From positions 1 through 64,000 of the forward strand of contig JAFLBE010000022.1 of NCBI GenBank assembly GCA_017303995.1: a stretch of 64,000 bases of DNA, read 5' to 3'. Below the pieces are notes generated by a model, which saw only the letters and a program-made list of their open reading frames with translations, had not been told where the DNA came from and made no database searches. The stretch is from Bacteroidota bacterium. GTDB taxonomy: Bacteria > Bacteroidota > JABWAT01. Shown here in pieces: positions 25,573-33,036 of this stretch (the stretch's first letter is position 1; every line of letters starts with the position of its first letter). Made by a program: the position numbers and the translations under genes.

Positions 25573-26078
25573 AATTGCCTTCTCAAATCATTTGTTCGGG
25601 AATGTTTTTCAGTATCCCAATCGCTAATAGTATTATTCACCGTTTCCGGGAATAGTTACCCTGAAATATCTCTTTCAAGCCACTCCTTTATTCTCTTCAG
25701 TAATTCTTTGCGTTCCCTGCGTCCCTGCGGTAAAATCCCGCTTTTAATGGAAGCGGTTCGAAGATAAATATTTTCAATATTTAACCCCTTTGTGACCATT
25801 ATCACAAAATGATACCAGATTTTAAAAAACTAATTAATGACTTAAGTGCCAATAAATTAAGGATGTCACGAAATGTAAGCCGAGGTCACAGCGAAAGCCC
25901 TTCCATCTTACATCTTGACAAAAAAGTAAAATCCTGTTACCTTCATATCGCAATCAAATTGGAAGCGCTTCCGGTTTCGGAGCTTCCACCTTTCAAAATC
26001 GCAATCTCTTTTCTTGACGTTCATTCGTTTACATTTTCACGTTTTCTCCTTCAAACCATGAAGAAAGGTTTTTTGTCC
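25573..26078. promoter_or_regulatory. 506-bp amylase upstream region with two LacI-type operator-like palindromes
   Basis: A perfect palindrome GGAAGCGCTTCC at 25961-25972, and an imperfect relative GGAAGCGGTTCG at 25749-25760, resemble the central AAGCGCTT core bound by many LacI/GalR-family regulators (including maltose and catabolite regulators). The region also holds the inverted repeat of the CGCAGAG family at 25704-25731. An open frame continues upstream of the amylase from 25809, but its sequence has no protein-like character and lies before a clear signal peptide, so it is treated as leader. Confidence 0.45.
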
Positions 26079-28487
26079 ATGAAAAAATTGTTGTTGGTCG
26101 TGATGTTTGCCTTCGTCAGCGTTCTGGGCTTCGCCCAAAACCCCTGGAATGGTAAAGTTGTTATTCAGGGCTTCTGGTGGAATTACTGGAATAATAATTA
26201 TTCTAATTCCTATTCTGATTACCTGACCGAACTCGCTCCGCGCCTTCGGGATATGGGTATTGATCTGGTTTGGGTTCCACCCGCCAGCAAAAATGCCGGA
26301 ACCAATATGGTTGGTTATTCTCCATTTGATCACTATGACCTGGGTGACAAATTCCAAAAGGGTTCGACCACAACCCGTTTTGGTACAAAGGACAAATACC
26401 TTCGCATGATCGCTGTTATGAAAGCTAACGGAATGGGCGTAATTCAGGATGTGGTTTTAAACCACGTGAGTGATGCCGGTTCTGCAAATGGTCAGGGCGG
26501 CCAGGATCCTGAACCTTCCTATTCAATGAGAAACGAAAGCGGATATAAAACCTTCCGTTATGCAAGTTATTCAAAACCAGTTCCTGCTGCATCTGTCCCT
26601 GGAAATGTGAATGCAGAAAATGCAACTGAATATTGGGCAAGAAACGGCCGCTGGTCAAAAAACTATACCAACTTCCATCCTAACATGTGGACCAATACCA
26701 CTTCCGGTAACTGGGCTCAAGGTGGCTGGGGACCAGATCTTTCCTACGAAGATGGCCGTTCATACGGACCTTCAAGCAATGCAACTACAAACCCCGCTCA
26801 GTATCTTGATTACAACCGCACAGAAGCCCGTAACTGGATCGTGTGGATGAAAAAACAAACTGGTGTTGATGGTTTCCGTTGGGATGCAGTGAAGCACTTC
26901 CCTCATTACATTCAACAAGATTTAAGCTACAATGCAAAATATAACGCCGGCTGGGCTAGCGGTGGCGCCAATATGTTTAACGTTGGTGAATATGTGGGCT
27001 CTGCTTCCGAATTGGATACCTATATCAACGATGTAAAGTATTCAAACGGCGGTTCTGAAGATATGATGGGAACCTTTGACTTTGCTCTCCGTGGCGCTAT
27101 CTATGGAATGGTAACCGGAAACGGATACTTTGACATGGGTTCTATCCCTGGTCAGCAACAAGGAAATCGTTACCGCACCGTTCCTTTCGTGAACAACCAC
27201 GATTCTTTCCGTCCGAACGGATTTAATGCAACCACCGGCGAATATACCAGCTGGGATACCGGCAATGAACTCGTAGCTCACATCCACCCGGATGATGGCC
27301 GTATTCAGGCTGCTTATGCTGTTGCAATGTCTGTTGATGGTTCACCACAAATTTTCTTTGAAGATTTGTTCAAAATGAACACAACCACACGTTTCAGCCA
27401 CCGCCCAACCAGCACAACCAATCTTCAGGTTCGTGATTATCTGGCTAACCTGATCTGGTGTCACCAAAAACTCAATTTCAAAGCTGGTGCTTACAATGTA
27501 AGATATCAGGCTCAGGATGCACTCGTGATTGAACGTTCAGGCCGTGCCATCATCGGTATCACCGATAACTGGACAACCGGACAAACCGTAACCGTTCAAA
27601 CCAACTTTGGTGCAAACCGTCAGCTTCATGATTATTCTGGTGCCAACTCAAATGACATCTGGACAAATGGTTCCGGACAAGCTACTTTCTGGATTCCACC
27701 CTGCAACGGATCCAACATCCGTCGTGGATATACTGTTTGGGCTCCTGCTGGTGTAACCGGTGGATTTGCTCCTCCTACAAACGTAACTACCCAGGAATGG
27801 GAAATGGCAAATGATCTTGGTGACAGCCATGCTTCTTCACTGAAACAAGGTGGAGCTCTTCCAGCCAAGTCAAATGCGCTAAGAACTGTTGGCCGTGTTT
27901 TCGCTGAAGCCAACAAGACCATTACCGTTACTGTTTATCAGCAATTGACCTCAACTCCAAAGAATATTGCAATCCAGATTTATAATTCTACAGGTTCATC
28001 AATTAAGAAAACAGTTACCGGTTCTACTGCAACTCTTACCACGACTTATACTCCAACCGTAACTGGATATTATATGATCAAGGTTCGCAATAACAATACT
28101 GCAAATCCGACTCAAAAAGTATGGGTTAAAGTAAGTTATACTGCACCGAGAGTTGTTGCCGTTGCAAGTCATCCGAAAGATGGCGATGAGTTTGTAGAAG
28201 GTGTTGAGGAAACTGAAATCCCAACTTCAATTGAACTGAACCAAAACTATCCGAATCCGTTCAACCCGTCAACCACAATTGCTTTCAGTATTCCTTCTGA
28301 AATGCACGTGAAACTGACGATTTACAACATGCTCGGACAACAAGTTCAGGTTCTCGCTGATGAAGTGATGCCTATGGGAACGAACTCCAAGTCCTTTGAT
28401 GCTTCAGGTATGGCTTCAGGTGTTTACATCTACAAGCTTGATACACCGACTGGCAGCAAGAGTGCCCGGATGATTCTGACCAAATAA
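26079..28487 (+). CDS. Secreted alpha-amylase (GH13) with type IX sorting domain
   Basis: The enzyme hydrolyses alpha-1,4 links in starch or glycogen outside the cell. From the ATG at 26079 (GAAAGG ten bases upstream) the 802-residue protein starts with the signal peptide 'MKKLLLVVMFAFVSVLGFAQ'. The GH13 barrel spans about residues 22-480 with the four conserved regions: 'DVVLNH' (124-129), 'GFRWDAVKHF' with nucleophile Asp269, 'NVGEYVGS' with acid/base Glu304, and 'FVNNHDSF' with Asp375. A beta-sandwich region (about 560-700) follows, then the sorting domain from 'LNQNYPNPFNPSTTIAFSIP'. Codon use is biased towards a narrow set (ggt, aac, acc, ctg), as in well-expressed genes. A strong terminator follows at 28511. 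Confidence 0.93.
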   Translation: MKKLLLVVMFAFVSVLGFAQNPWNGKVVIQGFWWNYWNNNYSNSYSDYLTELAPRLRDMGIDLVWVPPASKNAGTNMVGYSPFDHYDLGDKFQKGSTTTRFGTKDKYLRMIAVMKANGMGVIQDVVLNHVSDAGSANGQGGQDPEPSYSMRNESGYKTFRYASYSKPVPAASVPGNVNAENATEYWARNGRWSKNYTNFHPNMWTNTTSGNWAQGGWGPDLSYEDGRSYGPSSNATTNPAQYLDYNRTEARNWIVWMKKQTGVDGFRWDAVKHFPHYIQQDLSYNAKYNAGWASGGANMFNVGEYVGSASELDTYINDVKYSNGGSEDMMGTFDFALRGAIYGMVTGNGYFDMGSIPGQQQGNRYRTVPFVNNHDSFRPNGFNATTGEYTSWDTGNELVAHIHPDDGRIQAAYAVAMSVDGSPQIFFEDLFKMNTTTRFSHRPTSTTNLQVRDYLANLIWCHQKLNFKAGAYNVRYQAQDALVIERSGRAIIGITDNWTTGQTVTVQTNFGANRQLHDYSGANSNDIWTNGSGQATFWIPPCNGSNIRRGYTVWAPAGVTGGFAPPTNVTTQEWEMANDLGDSHASSLKQGGALPAKSNALRTVGRVFAEANKTITVTVYQQLTSTPKNIAIQIYNSTGSSIKKTVTGSTATLTTTYTPTVTGYYMIKVRNNNTANPTQKVWVKVSYTAPRVVAVASHPKDGDEFVEGVEETEIPTSIELNQNYPNPFNPSTTIAFSIPSEMHVKLTIYNMLGQQVQVLADEVMPMGTNSKSFDASGMASGVYIYKLDTPTGSKSARMILTK

Positions 28488-28510
28488 TCATTCCGTTTTT
28501 GATTTGATGA

Positions 28511-28545
28511 AAAGGCTGGTTCCGAATGGGACCAGCCTTTTTTTT
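28511..28545 (+). terminator. Intrinsic terminator of the amylase gene
   Basis: A 13-pair stem (AAAGGCTGGTTCC paired with GGGACCAGCCTTT around a GAAT loop, one G-U pair) is followed by at least eight T residues. It begins 24 bp after the amylase stop. Confidence 0.93.
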
Positions 28546-28549
28546 ATTC

Positions 28550-28668
28550 AAGAAGTCAGAAGACAGTAAACAGAAGTCAGTATGGTAACAACCTGTTTTT
28601 ATTGTATTTTTTTGCAGTTTTCTGTACTTTTTTCCGGCTTCTGACTCCTGTCTTCTGACTTCTTTCTG
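28550..28668. repeat. Inverted pair of 7-bp-period arrays (AGAAGTC family)
   Basis: AGAAGTC-type heptamers at about 28550-28580 face CTTCTGA-type heptamers at about 28640-28668. The two arms could pair to form a long imperfect stem around an AT-rich loop of some 60 bp. Confidence 0.65.
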
Positions 28669-28718
28669 TCATTTTCTCCCCCCATTTCCTATGTTTACAT
28701 TAAAAAAGGGATGGTTTC

Positions 28719-29171
28719 ATGCTGATCTGGATTTTGGTTTTTGTGCTTCTTGTTTTATTTGCCCTGCTTTGGGTTCTGGCCGTCCGTCCGTTGGTTTACA
28801 TCCGGAAAAGCGGAATTGACATGACATTGGGTCGTTTTTACCAGCTTCAGAGCCATGATTTCCCTACATTGAAATTGCTGGAACTGGCTTCACGATATAA
28901 TAAATCGGGCATTACCCAAACCTGGGATGATATTGATATGTTCTTCAGCTCTGCCCAAGCTGAACTGGGTGCCAACCCCGGAAAGTTTAAAAAGTCTCCT
29001 GCTGATCTTTTTGGTGATGTTCTTGAAACACTTGAACTGGTAAAAAGTGAAGGATATGAACTGAGTTACCAGACTGCAGTGATGCAGATTTTATCCGGAA
29101 AAAATCCAAGAGAAATTACGTCTGACTTTGTTCATCTGATGTGGAAATCTGAAGGAAAAAGCAAAATCTGA
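28719..29171 (+). CDS. Membrane-anchored protein of unknown function
   Basis: A 150-residue protein that I do not recognise. Residues 2-25 form one strongly hydrophobic helix ('MLIWILVFVLLVLFALLWVL'), after which the sequence is soluble and mainly helical, with no cysteines and no enzyme motif. Residues 32-65 ('SGIDMTLGRFYQLQSHDF...YNKSGI') and the tail 'SGKNPREITSDFVHLMW' are the most regular parts. It ends 1 bp before the mobA start, so it is co-transcribed with mobA and the lipoprotein gene. A role linked to molybdenum cofactor is not implied by sequence. Confidence 0.7.
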   Translation: MLIWILVFVLLVLFALLWVLAVRPLVYIRKSGIDMTLGRFYQLQSHDFPTLKLLELASRYNKSGITQTWDDIDMFFSSAQAELGANPGKFKKSPADLFGDVLETLELVKSEGYELSYQTAVMQILSGKNPREITSDFVHLMWKSEGKSKI

Positions 29172-29172
29172 A

Positions 29173-29730
29173 ATGAAAACCTATATCCTCACAGGTGGTG
29201 CTTCAACCCGGTTCGGCGAAAATAAACTTCTGGCAGAAGTAAACGGCAAAGCTATGCTTTCCTCAGTTATTGATAAAGTTAACCGGATTTCTGAATCGGT
29301 TGTACTTTGTGGAAAACCTGAGCTTATGTCAGGGTTCGGGTTGATTGCTTTGGCTGATTCTGAAGGATTAAATGGACCGCTGAAGGGAATTGCCTCGGCT
29401 CTGGGTGATGAGTACGCTGGTGATCGCTTTCTGCTTGCAGGAGACATGCCCTACATTACGGCTGATGGATTGGAATTCTACCTTTCACATACACGGTTAA
29501 CTCCGAACACGATTCTGATTCCTGAAACGCAGGACGGAAATCATCATTATCTTCACATTTTCATTCCTGAAAGTTTGGTTTCCTCTGCCCGTGATGCAAT
29601 GAGTGACCCGGCTCCTTTTTCCGTCAGAACCTGGTTGTCCCGGCTTCCCACTGAAATTCTGCAAATTCCGGCTGTTTTTTCCGCCCATTTCCGAAATGTG
29701 AACTTCCGGGAGGATTTGGATGAAGGTTAG
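29173..29730 (+). CDS. mobA: Molybdenum cofactor guanylyltransferase-like (MobA-type NTP transferase)
   Basis: MobA attaches GMP to molybdopterin to make the dinucleotide cofactor used by DMSO-reductase-family enzymes such as the one at 1118-3334. The 185-residue protein has the nucleotide-binding loop 'LTGGASTRFGENKLLAEVNG' (residues 5-24), 'NGPLKGIASALG' and the metal-binding 'LLAGDMPYI' (about residues 92-100). These fit MobA; related MobA-like transferases such as those acting on CTP for other cofactors are an alternative. The following lipoprotein gene overlaps its end by 11 bp. Confidence 0.8.
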   Translation: MKTYILTGGASTRFGENKLLAEVNGKAMLSSVIDKVNRISESVVLCGKPELMSGFGLIALADSEGLNGPLKGIASALGDEYAGDRFLLAGDMPYITADGLEFYLSHTRLTPNTILIPETQDGNHHYLHIFIPESLVSSARDAMSDPAPFSVRTWLSRLPTEILQIPAVFSAHFRNVNFREDLDEG

Positions 29731-30226
29731 TGTTCTGCCGCTGCTCTTGTTCTTCGTTTTAATGGGATGTCATAACCCATTTGCACCAAGACTTGCCGAT
29801 GAGAAAGAAGTTGGCAAGCAGTCAGGTTTGAACGCCATTACAATTGATGGCTTTTTTGAAACCTTTAAATCCGCCTATCAATTTAAAGACACATCTCTTT
29901 ACGGAAAACTTTTAGATCCTTCCTTTACCTTTTCCTATTATGATTATGATCGTGGAACCAATGAGTTCTGGGGAAGAGAACAGGATATGCGCACAACTTA
30001 TGGCCTGTTTTTAAATGCCAGCCAGTTGGAGCTTGACTGGAATTTTTACCGGGAATACCGGATTGATTCACTTTCAGCGACGGTTTCACGGGCCTTCCGA
30101 CTGAGGGTTGTTTTTTCTTCTGTGGATATTATTCAGGGGGAAGGAAACGCCCGGTTTGAACTTATCCGTCAAAAGAAAACGGATCCCTGGAAGTTAAAAA
30201 ACTGGACGGATGAATCGTCATTTTAG
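29720..30226 (+). CDS. Lipoprotein, NTF2/SnoaL-like
   Basis: A 168-residue lipoprotein: the signal sequence ends at the lipobox 'FVLMGCHNPFAP' with Cys17. The rest has the pattern of an NTF2-like cone ('ETFKSAYQFKDTSLYGKLLDP', then strands ending 'GNARFELIRQKKTDPWKLKNW'). These domains usually bind small molecules or act as dimer scaffolds; no catalytic residue is identifiable. The ATG overlaps mobA by 11 bp. Confidence 0.72.
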   Translation: MKVSVLPLLLFFVLMGCHNPFAPRLADEKEVGKQSGLNAITIDGFFETFKSAYQFKDTSLYGKLLDPSFTFSYYDYDRGTNEFWGREQDMRTTYGLFLNASQLELDWNFYREYRIDSLSATVSRAFRLRVVFSSVDIIQGEGNARFELIRQKKTDPWKLKNWTDESSF

Positions 30227-30289
30227 AATTGAGTCTGTTTTTGGAAGTGACAAATAACCGGTAAATGCGAAGGAATAGGTCGTCCGGTC

Positions 30290-30320
30290 TTGATTTCAGA
30301 GGATGAATCTTCTATTTTTG
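30290..30320 (+). promoter_or_regulatory. Bacteroidota-type promoter of the tRNA operon
   Basis: TTG at 30290-30292, a spacer of 20 bases, then TATTTTTG at 30313-30320, an exact match to TTG-N19-21-TANNTTTG. It sits about 20 bases upstream of the mature tRNA-Ile2 end, as expected for a tRNA operon start. Confidence 0.7.
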
Positions 30321-30340
30321 CATTCCTCGTAAACGACGAC

Positions 30341-30414
30341 GGGCCCTTAGCTCAGTCGGTTAGAGCAGTGGACTCATAATCCATTGGTCGTAGGTTCGAG
30401 CCCTACAGGGCCCA
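30341..30414 (+). tRNA. tRNA-Ile2 (anticodon CAU, lysidine type)
   Basis: A 74-nt cloverleaf with acceptor arms GGGCCCT and AGGGCCC, discriminator A, and no encoded CCA. The anticodon loop is CTCATAA, so the genomic anticodon is CAT. It is called Ile2 rather than Met because the acceptor has C4-G69 and C5-G68, the pairs TilS uses to recognise its substrate, and because the variable-loop word TTGGTCG matches E. coli tRNA-Ile2. Confidence 0.85.
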
Positions 30415-30459
30415 CATAAGATTGAAAATATTGGACTTACGATAAATTCGTCCAATCCC

Positions 30460-30545
30460 GGAGGAGTCGCATAGTTGGTCTAGTGCGCACGCCTGGAAAG
30501 TGTGTATACCGCAAGGTATCGAGAGTTCGAATCTCTCCTCCTCCG
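30460..30545 (+). tRNA. tRNA-Ser (anticodon GGA)
   Basis: An 86-nt class II tRNA: acceptor GGAGGAG pairs with CTCCTCC, discriminator G, anticodon loop CTGGAAA, a long variable arm TACCGCAAGGTA, and T arm GAGAG-TTCGAAT-CTCTC. It is 45 bp after the Ile2 tRNA and followed by a terminator. Confidence 0.95.
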
Positions 30546-30548
30546 CTT

Positions 30549-30577
30549 AAAAAGCCAGTCACCCGACTGGCTTTTTT
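30549..30577 (+). terminator. Terminator of the tRNA operon
   Basis: AAAAAGCCAGTC pairs with GACTGGCTTTTT around ACCC, followed by further T residues. A second copy of this terminator is at 30947-30975. Confidence 0.92.
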
Positions 30578-30598
30578 GTTATATCCTGAGAGAAAATC

Positions 30599-30844
30599 AT
30601 GTATTTTGTTTATATCCTGAAAAGTCAGATTTCTGGCAAGTACTATTATGGCAGTTCAGAGGTGCCCGAAGATCGACTGGAGAAAGAACATAATAAGGGA
30701 AAAGTTAAAGCAACGAAGTCTGGACTTCCATGGATTTTGATTTATAAGGAAGAGTTTCTTACCCGAAGTGAGGCTTACCAGCGCGAACAATATTTTAAAA
30801 CGTGGGCAGGTAGACGTTGGCTAAAATCAAAAGGTATCACCTGA
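30599..30844 (+). CDS. GIY-YIG endonuclease domain protein (URI family) inside a tRNA-Ser duplication
   Basis: An 81-residue stand-alone GIY-YIG nuclease domain. The motif pair appears as 'YFVYILKS' (Tyr5) and 'KYYYGSS' (Tyr17); 'PEDRLEKEHN' supplies Arg26 and a basic/acidic helix, and Glu63 in 'AYQREQYFK' is the likely metal ligand. 'GLPWILIYKEEFLTRSEA' is typical of the URI branch. The gene starts 12 bp after the tRNA operon terminator repeat, and its stop TGA (30842-30844) touches a second copy of the tRNA-Ser 3' end, so the ORF occupies exactly the space between the two copies. No separate promoter is seen; transcription could leak through the first terminator. Confidence 0.88.
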   Translation: MYFVYILKSQISGKYYYGSSEVPEDRLEKEHNKGKVKATKSGLPWILIYKEEFLTRSEAYQREQYFKTWAGRRWLKSKGIT

Positions 30845-30985
30845 CCGCAAGGTACCGAAAGAGTTCTCCAAGGCTCCCGCTTTGCGGGAACCGCGGACCC
30901 GTCGTCCCGCTTTTGCGGGACTTGGGGAATCTCTCCTCCTCCGCTTAAAAAAGCCAGTCATCCGACTGGCTTTTTAGTTATATCC
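30844..30985 (+). pseudogene. Duplicated tRNA-Ser 3' end plus terminator, split by a 60-bp palindromic insert
   Basis: This copies 30508-30586. It begins ACCGCAAGGTACCGA (variable arm) and GAGTTC, resumes as GAATCTCTCCTCCTCCGC at 30927-30944, then repeats the terminator (30947-30975) and the word GTTATATCC. The T loop is cut at 30867-30926 by an insert with two hairpins based on TCCCGC...GCGGGA. The copy lacks the 5' half and cannot make a tRNA. The spacer from 30986 to 31158 shows nothing further. Confidence 0.88.
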
Positions 30986-31158
30986 CGGGAAGAAGAATTA
31001 CCCTAATCGCAAAGTCGCAAGATTTATATCGAAACCCACAGCAAAGGGAAATCCCCCTATTTAAGAACCATTCTTTAAACTTTATAGTACCTGCAAGTAT
31101 TGAAAAAAGATGATTTGATACTGATATTGCATGTTCATCAACCAAAGGGCGCAACCCT

Positions 31159-31566
31159 ATGAAATTCACAGACATTACCATCGGACAAAAAGCCGATCTG
31201 AAAAAAATCTTCACCAAAGAAAATGTACTCTCCTTTGCTGAACTCAGCGGGGACCACAACCTCATCCACATTTCAGAAGAATTTGCAGCCACCACGATTT
31301 TCAAAAAACCTATCGTTCACGGTATGCTGGTTGCTTCCCTCATATCCCGAACTATTGCAGAAAAATTGCCGGGGGTTGGTTCAATCTACATGAATCAAGT
31401 CATGAACTTTAAACTTCCCGTTTTTTACGGCGATGAAATTACCTGCGTGGTTGAAGTCATCGAACTGAAACCAGAAAAAAACATCGTGACGCTTTCAACC
31501 AATTGCCTGAACCAGAATGGAAAAGTGGTGATTGAAGGTTCTGCAATCATCAAAAAAATAGATTAA
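31159..31566 (+). CDS. MaoC-family (R)-specific enoyl-CoA hydratase (PhaJ-like)
   Basis: A 135-residue single hot-dog-fold hydratase that interconverts trans-2-enoyl-CoA and (R)-3-hydroxyacyl-CoA. The catalytic pair Asp32 and His37 is in 'FAELSGDHNLIHISEEFA', followed by 'KKPIVHGMLVASLISR', the usual MaoC signature. The small size and C-terminal 'GSAIIKKID' fit PhaJ-type enzymes. It could serve fatty-acid or polyhydroxyalkanoate metabolism; the acyl-CoA synthetase at 49227 is a possible but distant partner. Confidence 0.9.
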   Translation: MKFTDITIGQKADLKKIFTKENVLSFAELSGDHNLIHISEEFAATTIFKKPIVHGMLVASLISRTIAEKLPGVGSIYMNQVMNFKLPVFYGDEITCVVEVIELKPEKNIVTLSTNCLNQNGKVVIEGSAIIKKID

Positions 31567-31652
31567 TTCCGGACTTGGTTGCCTTTTACCTCAGGAAAGA
31601 TGATCTTAACTGCTGATGGCATTTCAGTTTTTGGTAAGGATGCGGGAGAATA

Positions 31653-32036
31653 GTGAAAAACTCAGAACTTCCCTTTAGTGGAAAACGGGTATTGGTTGTA
31701 GATGATAGTCCGCTGAATATTCAGTTGATTTCTCATATTCTGAAATCTTTTCATCTCACAATCTCAACGGGTTCAAACGGATTGGAAGCCCTTGACCATT
31801 TGGCTGAATTTGAATGTGATCTGATTTTTATGGACATCCACATGCCGGGAATGGATGGCATTGAAGCAACCCGCCAGATCAGAATGCAGGAGATTCCGAT
31901 TCCCATTATTGCCCTGACAGCCGATTCATCACTAGAAACTCAGGTGTTGATTTTGGATGCTGGATTTGATGCCCTTCTCATCAAACCGTTTAATAAAGAA
32001 AAAATGATTAAATTGATGAAGCAATTTCTGGTCTGA
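31653..32036 (+). CDS. Single-domain response regulator (receiver only)
   Basis: A 127-residue CheY-like receiver. The acidic pocket is Asp17-Asp18 in 'VLVVDDSPLN', the phospho-acceptor is Asp61 in 'LIFMDIHMPGMDG', and the conserved Thr and Lys are in 'IIALTAD' and 'LLIKPF'. No output domain is present. The start is GTG at 31653, with a GGGAG ribosome site 5 bases upstream; no ATG is better placed. It could act as a phosphorelay intermediate; no kinase is adjacent, though several orphan kinases occur in the window. Confidence 0.9.
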   Translation: MKNSELPFSGKRVLVVDDSPLNIQLISHILKSFHLTISTGSNGLEALDHLAEFECDLIFMDIHMPGMDGIEATRQIRMQEIPIPIIALTADSSLETQVLILDAGFDALLIKPFNKEKMIKLMKQFLV

Positions 32037-32144
32037 AGGGCTGCTGGTTTACCAGAATTTTGAAACGAAGTTCTGCGAAGCAACTTTTAAATGGAAAAAC
32101 CGGTAACCATTGTTCGTGTTTTGTTTTTGTAAAGCACCTGTTTT

Positions 32145-32211
32145 GCGTACAACGTACCCCGTACAACGTATAGCGCCCCTTGTAACTTATAACTCTTATA
32201 ACTTGTAACTA
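32145..32211. repeat. Two 7-bp-period arrays in tandem (CGTACAA then TTATAAC families)
   Basis: CGTACAA-type heptamers (32145-32178) run straight into TTGTAAC-type heptamers (32179-32211) and stop a few bases before the YceH start codon, so the ribosome-binding region of that gene lies in repeat DNA. Confidence 0.7.
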
Positions 32212-32214
32212 AAA

Positions 32215-32868
32215 ATGACCACTCTTACTCCAATTGAAGCCCGCGTTGTCGGCAGTCTTATCGAAAAATCAAAGTCAACACCCGATTATTATCCGCTGAC
32301 AGTGAATAGTCTGGTGAACGCCTGTAATCAGAAATCAAACCGGGATCCGGTGATGGAACTCGATGAACCAACAGTTGTTCGTGTGCTCGATTCTCTGATG
32401 GTGAAAGGATTTGCCGGACGGGTGATGGGTGGCGGCAGCCGGGTTGAGAAATTCAGGCATGTCATCGGGAAAGCTCTGGAAGTTGACGGAAATGAAATGG
32501 TTCTTATCGGACTTCTTCTGTTGCGCGGACCTCAGACAACCGGTGAACTGAAAACCCGGTCATCCAGTATGGAAGCCATTGCCGATCTCGAAACGGTTGA
32601 AAACATCCTGAATAACTTCGCCAACCGGGAAGACCCATTGGTTATCAAACTTCCCCGTCAACCCGGACAAAAAGAAAACCGGTGGATGCACCTGCTTTGC
32701 GGTCCCGTAGATTTGGAAGCTCTGGCAACCCACCAGCCGGAAGTGCTGAAAGTAAAAGATCAGACTGAAGCCAGAATTCAGGCACTTGAAGCAGAAGTCA
32801 CTTCACTTAAAACTGAGATTGAATCCATAAAAGCTGATTTTGAATCTTTCAAAAAAGGATTTGAATAA
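32215..32868 (+). CDS. YceH-family protein (DUF480)
   Basis: A 217-residue member of the YceH family, conserved in many bacteria and of unknown molecular function. It opens with 'LTPIEARVVGSLIEKSKSTP' (two winged-helix domains, about residues 5-90 and 95-175), with 'YPLTVNSLVNACNQKSNRDP' and 'LLLLRGPQTTGELKTRS', and ends in a coiled-coil stretch of about 35 residues. The tandem winged helices suggest DNA or protein binding. The ATG follows a heptamer array without an obvious Shine-Dalgarno. Confidence 0.88.
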   Translation: MTTLTPIEARVVGSLIEKSKSTPDYYPLTVNSLVNACNQKSNRDPVMELDEPTVVRVLDSLMVKGFAGRVMGGGSRVEKFRHVIGKALEVDGNEMVLIGLLLLRGPQTTGELKTRSSSMEAIADLETVENILNNFANREDPLVIKLPRQPGQKENRWMHLLCGPVDLEALATHQPEVLKVKDQTEARIQALEAEVTSLKTEIESIKADFESFKKGFE

Positions 32869-32874
32869 GGACCG

Positions 32875-32990
32875 TCGTACTGCCTGCCCCGAACGCTTTC
32901 GGGGCCGTACGCTGTACGTAGTACGAAAAACAACGAATAAATTTTAATATCGTGTTTTTGTATTTAGCGTACCCCGTCCTTAGGGTTTTT
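32875..32990. repeat. 7-bp-period array (CGTACGC family) with an inserted GCCCCGAAC hairpin cassette
   Basis: CGTACGC/TGTACGT-type units surround the palindrome GCCCCGAACGCTTTCGGGGC (32886-32905), preceded by GCCT. The same composite, with the same cassette at the same point, recurs at 36330-36405. Confidence 0.75.
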
Positions 32991-33036
32991 TCACAATAAT
33001 GCGTATTATTGGTATTCAGTCATTTCCGGGTAGGAT

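Noticed and set aside
25809-26078. Longer start for the amylase (90 extra residues)
   Set aside because: The added sequence has no protein character, and a proper signal peptide with a ribosome site begins at 26079.
30341-30414. Elongator tRNA-Met
   Set aside because: The C4-G69/C5-G68 acceptor pairs and overall match to tRNA-Ile2 favour lysidine-modified isoleucine tRNA, though the anticodon CAT alone would fit Met.
30502-30693. ORF reading through the tRNA-Ser gene
   Set aside because: It translates tRNA sequence and overlaps the GIY-YIG gene in a different frame; such ORFs at tRNAs are artefacts.
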